A stretch of DNA of 64,000 nucleotides from NCBI GenBank assembly GCA_964517115.1, contig CAZFBE010000002.1, positions 1 to 64,000 of the forward strand, read 5' to 3'. This document shows, piece by piece, positions 43,336 to 51,798 of this stretch (positions within the stretch are counted from its first letter, which is position 1; the number at the start of each line of letters is the position of its first letter). The translations under genes were made by a program, and so were the position numbers. The DNA comes from UBA6624 sp964517115 [NCBI: uncultured bacterium]. GTDB lineage: Bacteria; UBP7; UBA6624. The notes beneath the pieces are model-generated. The model was not told where the DNA came from. It searched no databases and worked only from the letters and a program-made list of their open reading frames with translations.

Positions 43336-45344
43336 ACTATTTAATTTTAATTCCACTATTGCCATTGTTGGCATTTGCTTTAATAGCACCTTTGACCAGA
43401 ATATGGAAAAGAAAGGCTGCATTTATTGCAACAGGGGCAATTATTGGATCGTCAATTTTGTCTTTGTTACTTTTTTTCCAATCTCTTGCTTCTGGGGGGC
43501 CTTTAAAAGATGGTGATTTTTGGACAGCTAATCATCATCCTGTAAACCTTACCTGGACATTGCCGAACTGGCTTCCTTTGGGTGGAGGAAATTTTGTTGA
43601 CCTGAGTCTTTCTGCTGACGGTTTTACGTTAATGATGCTTCTTGTTGTTACCTTGGTCAGTACAGCAGTTCACATATATTCCTTCGGATATATGGATTAT
43701 GGCGGCAAATATTATCAGCATGAGGAAAAAAACCTTCCTAGGTATTATGGCTATTTATCAATTTTTACGGCAGCAATGTTGGTAATGGTTTTGGCAAACA
43801 ATTTACTTTTGGCCTTTGTTGGTTGGGAGTTGATGGGGTTGGCAAGTTATCTATTGATAGGTTTTTGGTTTGACAAAGAAAGTGCTGCAGTTGCTGCCAA
43901 GAAGGCTTTTCTTACAACAAAGGTTGGAGACCTCTCCTTGTTTCTTGGAGTTTTAACTTTATACGGCTTAACTGGAACTTTCAATATTCCAAAAATTTTA
44001 GAATTTGCTTCAACCCATGATACAAATGGCATATTGTCTGTTGCAGCATTGCTTATTTTTGGTGGTGCTATGGGTAAAAGTGCACAGTTTTTTCTGCATG
44101 TTTGGTTGCCTGATGCAATGGAGGGTCCAACTCCAGCTTCTTCTCTTATTCATGCGGCAACAATGGTTGCAGCTGGTGTTTATCTAATTGCAAGACTGCA
44201 ACCAATTTACACAGGGGAAGTAACATCTTCAATTGTTTCACATATAGGTGCTTTTACAGCTCTTTTTGCAGCATCGATTGCTATAGCTCGCTGGGATATA
44301 AAAAGGGTTTTAGCTTATTCGACTATAAGCCAATTAGGGTTTATGGTTGCTGGAATTGGAACAGGAAGTGTCGCCGCTGGTATATTTCATCTTTTTACTC
44401 ATGCCTTTTTTAAAGCGTTGTTGTTCCAGGCTGCTGGTTCTGTGATTCATGGTGTTCATACAAATGACATGAGAGAGATGGGTAATTTGAAAAAATACAT
44501 GCCGAAAACTTTTATGGTTTTCTTAATTGGGACTTTGGCTCTTGCTGGAATTCCTCCATTTTCAGGATTTTTCAGCAAAGATGAAATTCTTTTGTCTGCA
44601 TATAACTATGGCCAACATGGGGATGGATGGCTTCCTTATGCGATGCTTTCAATTGCCGCTTTCTTTACGGCTTTCTATATGTTTAGGGTTATTTACTTAA
44701 CATTCTTTGGCAAATATAGAGGACATGGTCACCCCCATGAATCTCCTTCAGTGATGACGACACCTATGATCTTTTTGGCAGCAATGTGTCTCATACCCTC
44801 TTTTGTAGGGGTTCCTGGAAAACATGGTTCTTGGGCAGCATTATTCATTGACCCCCATCCACATCATGGACTCAATTGGCAAGTGGCAATAGTTTCAACA
44901 GTATTGGCTATTGTTGCTATGCTGTTGGCAAAAAAGATATTTTTGAAAAAATCAGAGATGAAAAAGATTGAATTTGGATTCTTTGAAAAAGAAAATCCGG
45001 TTTTATGGAGAGCCTTGTCAAAAAGGCTATATGTAGACGAAGTTCTTCAGTGGTCCTTTGTGAAGCCCGGATCATATTTGGCAGATCGAGTTGCTTGGTT
45101 TGACAAGAGCGTCATTGATGGAATAGTTAATAGGGTGGCTGGATTTGGAGAAAGCCTTTCTTCAATTTCAGGATTTATTGACAAATATATTGTTGACGGA
45201 ATTGTTAATCTTTTTGGAAGTTTAACAAAAGCTGGACATAGGTTAGTAAAAATGTATCAGACTGGTTTTGTTTCTGGTTATCTTTTCATGATATTGATTA
45301 TGTTGGCTTTAATTTTATTGACCCAAGGTTATTGGGTGTCTTAG
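43332..45344 (+). CDS. nuoL: NuoL, antiporter-like complex I subunit
   Basis: NuoL is the distal proton-pumping subunit with a long lateral helix. The 670-residue protein has the antiporter-like core (VGWELMGLASYLLIGFWF, LPDAMEGPTPASSLIHAATMVAAGVYL, AYSTISQLGFMVAGIG, GIPPFSGFFSKDEIL) and a C-terminal extension with further helices. The ATG overlaps the nuoK stop; nuoM follows after 12 bases with AGAGGAG. Confidence 0.96.
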   Translation: MNYLILIPLLPLLAFALIAPLTRIWKRKAAFIATGAIIGSSILSLLLFFQSLASGGPLKDGDFWTANHHPVNLTWTLPNWLPLGGGNFVDLSLSADGFTLMMLLVVTLVSTAVHIYSFGYMDYGGKYYQHEEKNLPRYYGYLSIFTAAMLVMVLANNLLLAFVGWELMGLASYLLIGFWFDKESAAVAAKKAFLTTKVGDLSLFLGVLTLYGLTGTFNIPKILEFASTHDTNGILSVAALLIFGGAMGKSAQFFLHVWLPDAMEGPTPASSLIHAATMVAAGVYLIARLQPIYTGEVTSSIVSHIGAFTALFAASIAIARWDIKRVLAYSTISQLGFMVAGIGTGSVAAGIFHLFTHAFFKALLFQAAGSVIHGVHTNDMREMGNLKKYMPKTFMVFLIGTLALAGIPPFSGFFSKDEILLSAYNYGQHGDGWLPYAMLSIAAFFTAFYMFRVIYLTFFGKYRGHGHPHESPSVMTTPMIFLAAMCLIPSFVGVPGKHGSWAALFIDPHPHHGLNWQVAIVSTVLAIVAMLLAKKIFLKKSEMKKIEFGFFEKENPVLWRALSKRLYVDEVLQWSFVKPGSYLADRVAWFDKSVIDGIVNRVAGFGESLSSISGFIDKYIVDGIVNLFGSLTKAGHRLVKMYQTGFVSGYLFMILIMLALILLTQGYWVS

Positions 45345-45356
45345 AGGAGAAAGATT

Positions 45357-47006
45357 ATGTCTTTATTAAATTTAACACTATTTTCATTTTGGAGTCAACC
45401 TTTAAATATTTTGATTTTCCTTCCTTTGCTTGGTGCCCTTATTGCATCATTCACTAAAGGTGAGAAAAAATTAAGAATGGTGATGATAGGAACGAGTGCT
45501 GTTACGTTTCTTTACTCTCTACAGGTTTGGCGCTTGTTTTCTTTGGAACCTGCACAGAAATTTATTGCTGAGTTGGGGGAGTCTTTTGCCGATCCTTTTG
45601 GTTTTAAATTAGGATACTTGGCACCTTGGTTCCCTGAAATTGGCATGGGCAATGGCCCGGGTGTTTCTTGGTATCTTGGTATTGATGGAATATCTTTATC
45701 CTTGATAGTTTTAACTACTTTTGTCTCTATATCTGCTGCTATATCAAGCAATTCAATAAAAGAAAGGTTACAACTTTATGTAATACTTTTCCTTCTTTTA
45801 GAAACCTCTCTTCTCGGTGTTTTGGTTGCCAGGGACTTCTTTATGTTCTTTGTGTTTTGGGAATTGATGTTATTGCCAATGTATTTCTTGATTGGTATTT
45901 GGGGTGGTAAAAATAGAATTTATGCAGCTATAAAACTTTTCTTATACACTTTAGCGGGCTCTGTTGCTGTTTTGATAGGGATACTTATAATGTTTTGGGC
46001 ATCTCCAGTAAGATCTTTTGGAATATCTGAATTAACTACCTTTTTTGCCAATAATGTTCCTGTTACTGGCCCTGGCTTAGTTACTCAAACTTCTTTGTTT
46101 TTATTGTTTTTTATTGGTTTTGGAATAAAGGTTCCAATAGTTCCATTTCATACCTGGCTTCCTGATGCACACGTTCAGGCACCAACTCCAATTTCAATGA
46201 TGTTAGCCGCTGTTTTGTTGAAGATGGGAACTTATGGTTTTATAAGGATTTTGTTACCTGCAACAAATGGAGCTATACATGACACAAATGGAATAGCTGT
46301 TCCAATTATGGCGATTGTTGGTGTGGTTAGCATGATTTATGCAGCCTTGGCCGCAATGGCTCAAAAAGACTGGAAGAGTATGGTCGCATATTCTTCTATT
46401 TCGCATATGGGATATCTTATTTTTGCTTTTTCTACAGCAAGTGAAATTGGTTTGTCTGCAGGAATGTTCATCATGATAAGCCATGGTTTAATTAGCGCTT
46501 GCATGTTCCATTTGGTTGGTGTTGTTTATGAGCGTACTCATAATAGAGATTTGTTGGCTTATGGTGGTCTTGGAAGCATTGTTCCTACCTACTTCACAAT
46601 ATGGATTTTTGTTGGTATGGCGAACCTTGGCCTTCCCGGTCTTTCGGGATTTTGGGGAGAATTCATGGCATTCGTTGCTGCTTTCAGCAAATTTGACTGG
46701 ATTGTTTCTTCAGGTATTTTTGAAGGGATGAATTTCTTTAGAGTTTTAGCAGGTTTTGGAGTTGTAACTATTGTTATAACAGCCGCGTACATGTTGTTGA
46801 TGATTCAAAGAATATTCATGGGTCCTTTGAATGAAAAGTGGAAAGACCTCAAAGACATGAAGAAATGGGAAGTATGGGCGATAGCACCAGTTATGTTTTT
46901 TATACTTTATTATGGATTGAATCCAAAAGCTCTTGTTGATATTTATGGAGAATCAACAGCTAGATTAGCTGAAAGTTTAGGATATTTAACTTCTATCATT
47001 CCGTAG
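45357..47006 (+). CDS. nuoM: NuoM, antiporter-like complex I subunit
   Basis: NuoM is one of three Mrp-type proton-pump subunits. The 549-residue protein has [48 protein letters not shown], and [11 protein letters not shown] motifs. A strong Shine-Dalgarno sequence (AGAGGAG) precedes it. The run ends here: no nuoN follows, and the convergent lspA overlaps its last 21 bases. Confidence 0.95.
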   Translation: MSLLNLTLFSFWSQPLNILIFLPLLGALIASFTKGEKKLRMVMIGTSAVTFLYSLQVWRLFSLEPAQKFIAELGESFADPFGFKLGYLAPWFPEIGMGNGPGVSWYLGIDGISLSLIVLTTFVSISAAISSNSIKERLQLYVILFLLLETSLLGVLVARDFFMFFVFWELMLLPMYFLIGIWGGKNRIYAAIKLFLYTLAGSVAVLIGILIMFWASPVRSFGISELTTFFANNVPVTGPGLVTQTSLFLLFFIGFGIKVPIVPFHTWLPDAHVQAPTPISMMLAAVLLKMGTYGFIRILLPATNGAIHDTNGIAVPIMAIVGVVSMIYAALAAMAQKDWKSMVAYSSISHMGYLIFAFSTASEIGLSAGMFIMISHGLISACMFHLVGVVYERTHNRDLLAYGGLGSIVPTYFTIWIFVGMANLGLPGLSGFWGEFMAFVAAFSKFDWIVSSGIFEGMNFFRVLAGFGVVTIVITAAYMLLMIQRIFMGPLNEKWKDLKDMKKWEVWAIAPVMFFILYYGLNPKALVDIYGESTARLAESLGYLTSIIP

Positions 47007-47441
47007 ATTTTCTGGAATTATCATAAGTATTATTCCAGTAACAACAGCAGCGTCTGCTATGTTGAAAACAGGCCAATCTCCTATGGAGATAAAATCGATA
47101 ACAAAACCTCTAGTCATTCTGTCAACAAGATTTCCCAACGCTCCTCCAAGGATAAGCCCAGCGGGAATGATCAAGTGAGTTTTTTTTGTTAGGAATTCCT
47201 CTTCTTTTAAAAAATTGTAAAGACTATGTACGGCAAAAGCCATAATGAAAACAACAAATGCTTGATTTTCTGACAAGAATCCAAGCATCAAGCCTTCATT
47301 TTTTACAATTACAAATTTATAGAGAGATTCTTCTCCCAAAGGGTAATGCATCCCATGTGGTGTAAATTGCCTCCATGCAAATTGCTTTGTCAGGGTGTCA
47401 ATGACAAGAGTCACCAAGCATGAAAGCCAAAGTTTGTTCAT
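46986..47441 (-). CDS. lspA: LspA, lipoprotein signal peptidase
   Basis: LspA removes the signal peptide from lipid-modified prolipoproteins in the inner membrane. The 151-residue protein has four helices and the catalytic aspartate motifs [15 protein letters not shown] and FNIADAAVV. It is needed for the several lipoproteins in this window. The ATG overlaps the upstream tatD stop (ATGA). Confidence 0.94.
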   Translation of the reverse strand: MNKLWLSCLVTLVIDTLTKQFAWRQFTPHGMHYPLGEESLYKFVIVKNEGLMLGFLSENQAFVVFIMAFAVHSLYNFLKEEEFLTKKTHLIIPAGLILGGALGNLVDRMTRGFVIDFISIGDWPVFNIADAAVVTGIILMIIPENLRNDRS

Positions 47442-48220
47442 AAGTTGAATAGTCTATTAGCATTTGCTGTTGTTGCTGATGCTATTTCTTTTAAATCTAG
47501 ATTTTTTAATGTTGCAATATATTCAGCAATTTCTAAAAGATTTTTTGGTTCGTTTATTGTCCCTCTCCTGCTTTGAGGGGGAAGATAGGGAGAGTCTGTC
47601 TCTAAAAGAAAATGATTTATCGGGCCATTCTGGATTGCCTCTCTTAGTTTTTCATTTTTCTTGTAAGTGACCATTCCTCCTAAACCAACAAAGAATCCTA
47701 GCTTTATTATCTCATTTAGTTCTTTTTCAGAATGATGAAAAGCATGAAAAACTCCTTTAATTCCAGGATAATCTTTTATGACAGAAACAAGCTCTTGAAA
47801 ACTGTTTCGTTCATGAAGTATTATTGGAAGATCTTTTTCGATAGCCAATTCGCATTGGAATCTTAAGGATTCAATTTGTGCATCTTTGCTTACAGGGCAT
47901 TTGAAAAAATCCAATCCGGTTTCTCCAATTGCGACAGCTTTATCTAAAGCATTAATTATTTTGTTTTTTTTTCCAATTGTTTCATCTGCATGATAAGGGT
48001 GTGATCCCGCAGCAAGAAAAATATTTTTAATGTTTATTTTTGATATTCCTGGCTTTATTGCGGGAATAAGGATTTTTTTAACTGATTTTTTATATGCATT
48101 ATTGATGATTTGATTGGTATTTTCTTCAAATTGTTTGTTGTCCAATTGGTTTCGAACACTCAATAAACGATTATGTGCATCGAAGATCATGTCCAAATGG
48201 CAATGTGTATCAAAAAGCAT
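47438..48220 (-). CDS. TatD-family metal-dependent hydrolase
   Basis: TatD proteins are metal-dependent DNases/hydrolases of the TIM-barrel fold. The 260-residue protein has the HCHLD metal motif (residues 6-10), [23 protein letters not shown] and [11 protein letters not shown]. The family's in-cell role, perhaps DNA repair or quality control, is unsettled. It is divergent from the unknown gene at 48263, with about 42 bases between. Confidence 0.9.
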   Translation of the reverse strand: MLFDTHCHLDMIFDAHNRLLSVRNQLDNKQFEENTNQIINNAYKKSVKKILIPAIKPGISKINIKNIFLAAGSHPYHADETIGKKNKIINALDKAVAIGETGLDFFKCPVSKDAQIESLRFQCELAIEKDLPIILHERNSFQELVSVIKDYPGIKGVFHAFHHSEKELNEIIKLGFFVGLGGMVTYKKNEKLREAIQNGPINHFLLETDSPYLPPQSRRGTINEPKNLLEIAEYIATLKNLDLKEIASATTANANRLFNL

Positions 48221-48262
48221 AATAAAATTTTATTCTCTTAAATATGTATTTGATTCAAAAAA

Positions 48263-49012
48263 ATGAAAAATAAAAATAATTATTGGAAAAAAGTTCTAAA
48301 TGGAGATGTTCCTTCAAGGCTTCAGATTGCTTTGTCTGAACCAATAGCTTCAGATCTTGTCGTTTCAGAAACACACAAATTGGCTGTTGCACATAAGGAA
48401 ATGCACGAAATACTAATCGAGCAAAATGATTTCATATGGGATGAGGGATGGGATTATGATTTGAGACCCGAGTCGAATATCATTTCTTTAAAATTGGAAA
48501 TTCTTGAAAGGTGGTTTTTTTACAAAGGCTTAAATGCTAATCATGGTTGGAAAATAGAAAATGTTGAAAGTCCAATTAGGCACATACATCTTTATGAATC
48601 TGAAGAAGAGTGCCTTCAGCCTCTTGAAAGCCTCATAACAGAATCTTATGATCAGGGTTGTGTTTGGATGGATGTTGAAATAAGCAAAGTGGAAAAGCTT
48701 CCAAGTCTTTTAGCAGCTTTAAAAAGTCTCGAAATAAACATTCCCATAAGGGCAATTTGCAATTTTGAGTGGGATCCTGTACCCGTCTCTCTTTTGACTT
48801 GGGTTTTTGATGAATTTTTAATTAATGGAAAATGTATGGGAGATGTTGAAAAAGGTCCAAATTGGCCTGGTATGAGAGAGGCAAAAATGCTATCTCTTGC
48901 GGGAGAGAATGTTACATTTTTTATGTCGATTGACAATAGGCAAAAAAAAGACTGGGAGGAAAAATTAGATATTTGGAGTAAGAAAAATAATATCAATTTA
49001 ATATTAAAATGA
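48263..49012 (+). CDS. Uncharacterised 249-residue protein
   Basis: I do not recognise this protein. It looks soluble and acidic, with no signal peptide. Notable features are tryptophan-rich patches (FIWDEGWDYDLRP, WFFYKGLNANHGW), IRHIHLYES near residue 105 and a C-terminal alpha/beta region (SLAGENVTFFMSIDN). Its stop overlaps the next gene's ATG (ATGA), so the two are probably coupled. The function is unknown. Confidence 0.6.
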   Translation: MKNKNNYWKKVLNGDVPSRLQIALSEPIASDLVVSETHKLAVAHKEMHEILIEQNDFIWDEGWDYDLRPESNIISLKLEILERWFFYKGLNANHGWKIENVESPIRHIHLYESEEECLQPLESLITESYDQGCVWMDVEISKVEKLPSLLAALKSLEINIPIRAICNFEWDPVPVSLLTWVFDEFLINGKCMGDVEKGPNWPGMREAKMLSLAGENVTFFMSIDNRQKKDWEEKLDIWSKKNNINLILK

Positions 49013-49833
49013 GTTTCTTTTTGTTGGCTTTTATTCCATTTTCTCATCCTTTTTGGAGTTCTCTTCCTACCCCTTTGGTACCTGAAGATGCACAAAGATT
49101 TTCTTCAGCTTCTTATGCCAGTGTTGAAAATGGGATTTACATGGATGGGGAAGTTTTCTCTTTTTCTGACTCCCTGTCTTTTGAATTAGGGGGATTCGAT
49201 ATTTCAGCAGATTTATATTACTTGGGTGGAGGCTTTATGGATTCTTCAATTGATTCTTGGCATTCTTTTTGGGGTTTACCCTTGGGAGATAGGCCTAATA
49301 TGCCAAAAAATGAAGTTTTGATGAGGTTTGAAAATAATGGAAATGTTTTTTGGGAGGTCAGTGATTCAGGTTTTGGAGTAAGTCCATTTAGGGTTTCTAA
49401 AGATATATCAAAAGATATAGCCTTCAAGGCTGTTCTTCTTCCTGGCTTTGGTCCCTTGGACCTTTTTTCTGAACCTAGTTTTTCGATTTATAAAAAATAT
49501 AAATATGGACATTGGTTTGGTGAATATGGGGTGGGTTGGTTTGGAGGAGTTGATATTGAGGGCATTGGTGGGTCAGAGTTTTTTTCTTTTTCAGCCTTTA
49601 GGGAAAAGGAGATTGATGGAAAAGTTTTTAATTTTGGGATTATGTCATCTAGCAATTTGTGGAATGGTCCAAAAAATAACACCTTGGAAGGGCAGATCAC
49701 CGAAGCTTATTTTTCAGCTTTATTTGACCTTGGGGACCATTTTTTAAAAATAGGTTTTTCTGAAGATCTTTCAGTAAACAAGATAGCTGATTTTGTTTTA
49801 TTTTTTGAAATTTTTTCAGCAGAAATTGATTAA
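49009..49833 (+). CDS. Putative outer-membrane protein, DUF3187-like
   Basis: The 274-residue product begins with a hydrophobic export-like segment (MSFFLLAFIPFSHPFW) and has strongly alternating beta-strand pattern with many Gly, Phe and Ser residues, as in outer-membrane barrels. The stretch GGGFMDSSIDSWHSFWGLPL resembles the DUF3187 family as I recall it, a family of uncertain function; I could not test this. It overlaps the preceding unknown gene (ATGA) and, by four bases, a convergent small gene. Confidence 0.6.
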   Translation: MSFFLLAFIPFSHPFWSSLPTPLVPEDAQRFSSASYASVENGIYMDGEVFSFSDSLSFELGGFDISADLYYLGGGFMDSSIDSWHSFWGLPLGDRPNMPKNEVLMRFENNGNVFWEVSDSGFGVSPFRVSKDISKDIAFKAVLLPGFGPLDLFSEPSFSIYKKYKYGHWFGEYGVGWFGGVDIEGIGGSEFFSFSAFREKEIDGKVFNFGIMSSSNLWNGPKNNTLEGQITEAYFSALFDLGDHFLKIGFSEDLSVNKIADFVLFFEIFSAEID

Positions 49834-49982
49834 TCTTTTTTTTTATTTTCTTTTGTCATGTGTATAGAAAATTGAGATAAGAGAACTGCAACAACTACAT
49901 CCCACAATGGATCAACTTCTGGCCAACCATAATTCCAAATTACTACAAGACATAACCAATAAAGCCATGCCTTGTTTTTCAT
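49830..49982 (-). CDS. Possible 50-residue membrane protein
   Basis: An ATG-started frame encodes MKNKAWLYWLCLVVIWNYG, continues with two hydrophobic stretches (VVVAVLLSQF) and ends in a Lys-rich tail. The ATG overlaps the lipoprotein gene's TGA (ATGA), a typical coupled arrangement, and the stop meets the convergent barrel gene. One or two helices are predicted. The function is unknown. Confidence 0.6.
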   Translation of the reverse strand: MKNKAWLYWLCLVVIWNYGWPEVDPLWDVVVAVLLSQFSIHMTKENKKKD

Positions 49983-50392
49983 TTTTTTATTTTGTTTAAG
50001 ACTTTTGCTCTTTCAAGCCTTATTTCACAATTGTTTCCATAACCATTTTCTTCTGAAAGGTATCCTGCAAAATATCCTTTAACATAAAAAGTGCATTTTG
50101 CCTGATAACTGCTAATGCAATCTTGCCCTATTTTTTTTCCCTCTTTGTTCTTCATCACTACTCTTGCATAAGTCTTTCCTGTTGGGTCTTTTCCTATCCA
50201 TTCCTGCCTGTCGTCAGGAAGGAATGTGAGATCAAAGAAAAACAATGGGATTTTGAATATTTTCCCTTTTTGATAATCCTGAATTAGGTTTGGGTTTGTT
50301 TTGATTTTTGTGCATATCTTTCCAACTGTTGTTTTTTCAGCCATGCATGATGATAAAAAGACAAGCAATAAAATTAATGTTGTTTTTTTCAT
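49979..50392 (-). CDS. Small lipoprotein of unknown function
   Basis: The 137-residue protein begins MKKTTLILLLVFLSSC with a good lipobox (LSSC, Cys16), so it should be lipid-anchored. The remainder is basic and has a beta-rich pattern (PLFFFDLTFLPDD, KCTFYVKGYFAGY) with several cysteines. I do not recognise a domain. The start and stop both overlap neighbouring small genes (ATGA). Confidence 0.6.
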   Translation of the reverse strand: MKKTTLILLLVFLSSCMAEKTTVGKICTKIKTNPNLIQDYQKGKIFKIPLFFFDLTFLPDDRQEWIGKDPTGKTYARVVMKNKEGKKIGQDCISSYQAKCTFYVKGYFAGYLSEENGYGNNCEIRLERAKVLNKIKK

Positions 50393-50481
50393 TGCTTCAT
50401 TAAAACAAATATCATGCTCTTCACCGATATCAACAATACGACAAAGCCAACAAGTATCAATATTAAATATTTTTTACTCAA
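50389..50481 (-). CDS. Possible 30-residue single-span membrane protein (TTG start)
   Basis: From TTG 50481 the frame reads SKKYLILILVGFVVLLISV then a short tail MKQ, and stops overlapping the lipoprotein ATG (ATGA). One helix fills nearly the whole peptide. There is no clear Shine-Dalgarno site. It is included because the overlap pattern matches the local style. Confidence 0.35.
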   Translation of the reverse strand: MSKKYLILILVGFVVLLISVKSMIFVLMKQ

Positions 50482-50495
50482 TTAAAAAATATCAT

Positions 50496-51665
50496 TTATT
50501 CAAGTTCGTCATCTTTCAAAGCTTGATAAGCATGCTGTTGGGCCAAGTCTTTACCAGTTGGTCCATCTTTGCTTTCAATCCATCTTTTTTTAACTTCTTT
50601 TTGGATTTTTGGCAAAGTTGTATATTCCATTTGGTCTGGTGGAAGTCTGTGAGGCTCAAATGGTCCGTGCATTCTCATGTAGTCAGCGACATCATTCGCT
50701 TTTTGTCTTGCATTGTCAAATCCAGGATCATTAAACATGTCTCTAGGTCCAACCAGCATTCCATCTGCAATTTGAAAACCAGCACCAATAACCCTTGGGG
50801 GGCCATCGAATCTGCTGGGATTGCAGTCTTCGAATGAACAAGGCATCATTGGTCCTGTATGAGATCCTCTCATCCATCCAGGGACGAGATGAGGAAATGC
50901 AAATGGGTTTGTCACTTCTCCAACTGCAGGCAATCCTGACTGACATCTGATAATCATTGCAGGGTCATCTTTTCCTATGTATTTTCCAGCCAAAAGTGAA
51001 AGCTTATCAGTTGACATTGTTGCTGCTGGAATTTTGTCTCCCCTTCTTCTGATGTTTTTTATAACATATGTTTCAACAGCCCCAATGAAAGCAAGAATCT
51101 TGTAAGACTCTTCAGGAGCTTTCAATGTGATGATTTTATTATTTTTGACATCCATGATATCGAATTCAAAACCAGCATGCATATTCTCATCAATTACCAA
51201 TCCTGGAGTGTTGAATGGGTCAGCAAACATTTTATAAGCTGGGAAATTCCATGCTCCTGGGCTTGTTTTATCTGCAAGAAAAACAATAAAAGGTTCACTT
51301 GTTCTTTCTTCAAATTCCATTTCTGCGCATCCAGGACCCATGCCTTTGATGTTCCCAGAAAAACCTTCAGACAATAGATCTTGGCCAGCTCCATAAAGTT
51401 TTAATTTTTTTGCAACTTTTGTACCTTCAACAAATGTATCCCAGCCCAACTTGTGAATCTCTTCACAGTCTTCACCTTTGTCATGTGTCATTACCAATGC
51501 CATGTCATCTCCAACCCACAAAACTCTAAAGTCTTTAATTTGACCTTTGTCTTTTGAGGATTGCAGTTCTTCTTCTGCTTTTATTATTAAGTCTGGATGA
51601 ATTGCAGAATGTCCTACAAATCCACCAATATCTGCTTTTATTACGCTTAAGGTTGTTTTAGTCAT
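50496..51665 (-). CDS. fbp: Bifunctional fructose-1,6-bisphosphate aldolase/phosphatase (class V, archaeal type)
   Basis: This enzyme makes FBP from triose phosphates and dephosphorylates it, a one-way gluconeogenic step first known from archaea. The 389-residue protein matches throughout: SVIKADIGGFVGH at the start, YGAGQDLLSEGFSGN, GPGCAEMEFEER, ADPFNTPGLV, FPHLVPGWMRGSH and SRFDGPPRV. The aldolase-site residues Tyr229 and Lys232 (KYIGKDDP) fall at the same positions as in the archaeal enzymes. It has GGAGG six bases before the ATG. It is divergent from the giant lipoprotein gene. Confidence 0.93.
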   Translation of the reverse strand: MTKTTLSVIKADIGGFVGHSAIHPDLIIKAEEELQSSKDKGQIKDFRVLWVGDDMALVMTHDKGEDCEEIHKLGWDTFVEGTKVAKKLKLYGAGQDLLSEGFSGNIKGMGPGCAEMEFEERTSEPFIVFLADKTSPGAWNFPAYKMFADPFNTPGLVIDENMHAGFEFDIMDVKNNKIITLKAPEESYKILAFIGAVETYVIKNIRRRGDKIPAATMSTDKLSLLAGKYIGKDDPAMIIRCQSGLPAVGEVTNPFAFPHLVPGWMRGSHTGPMMPCSFEDCNPSRFDGPPRVIGAGFQIADGMLVGPRDMFNDPGFDNARQKANDVADYMRMHGPFEPHRLPPDQMEYTTLPKIQKEVKKRWIESKDGPTGKDLAQQHAYQALKDDELE

Positions 51666-51669
51666 TAGA

Positions 51670-51674
51670 CCTCC
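51670..51674 (-). promoter_or_regulatory. Strong ribosome binding site of fbp
   Basis: The minus strand reads GGAGG just before the fbp ATG at 51665, with ideal spacing. Most other genes here have weak or no such sites, so it suggests high expression. Confidence 0.6.
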
Positions 51675-51704
51675 AAATTTTTATTATGTTGTTTCTTATT
51701 CTAT

Positions 51705-51723
51705 AATTTTTTATTAAAAAATT
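51705..51723. promoter_or_regulatory. 19-base perfect inverted repeat in the fbp/giant gene divergent region
   Basis: AATTTTTTA, one base, TAAAAAATT lies between the divergent fbp and giant-gene starts. It may be an operator or only an A+T-rich palindrome; the low complexity makes chance plausible. Confidence 0.3.
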
Positions 51724-51786
51724 AAAAACAGAGTTTATTTCTTTGTTTTCTCTCATTTTGCTATACGATTGTAAGGTTTACTAAAC

Positions 51787-51791
51787 GGAGG
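51787..51791 (+). promoter_or_regulatory. Strong ribosome binding site of the giant lipoprotein gene
   Basis: GGAGG seven bases before the ATG at 51799. It fixes the start and suggests good translation of this very large gene. Confidence 0.65.
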
Positions 51792-51798
51792 TAACATT

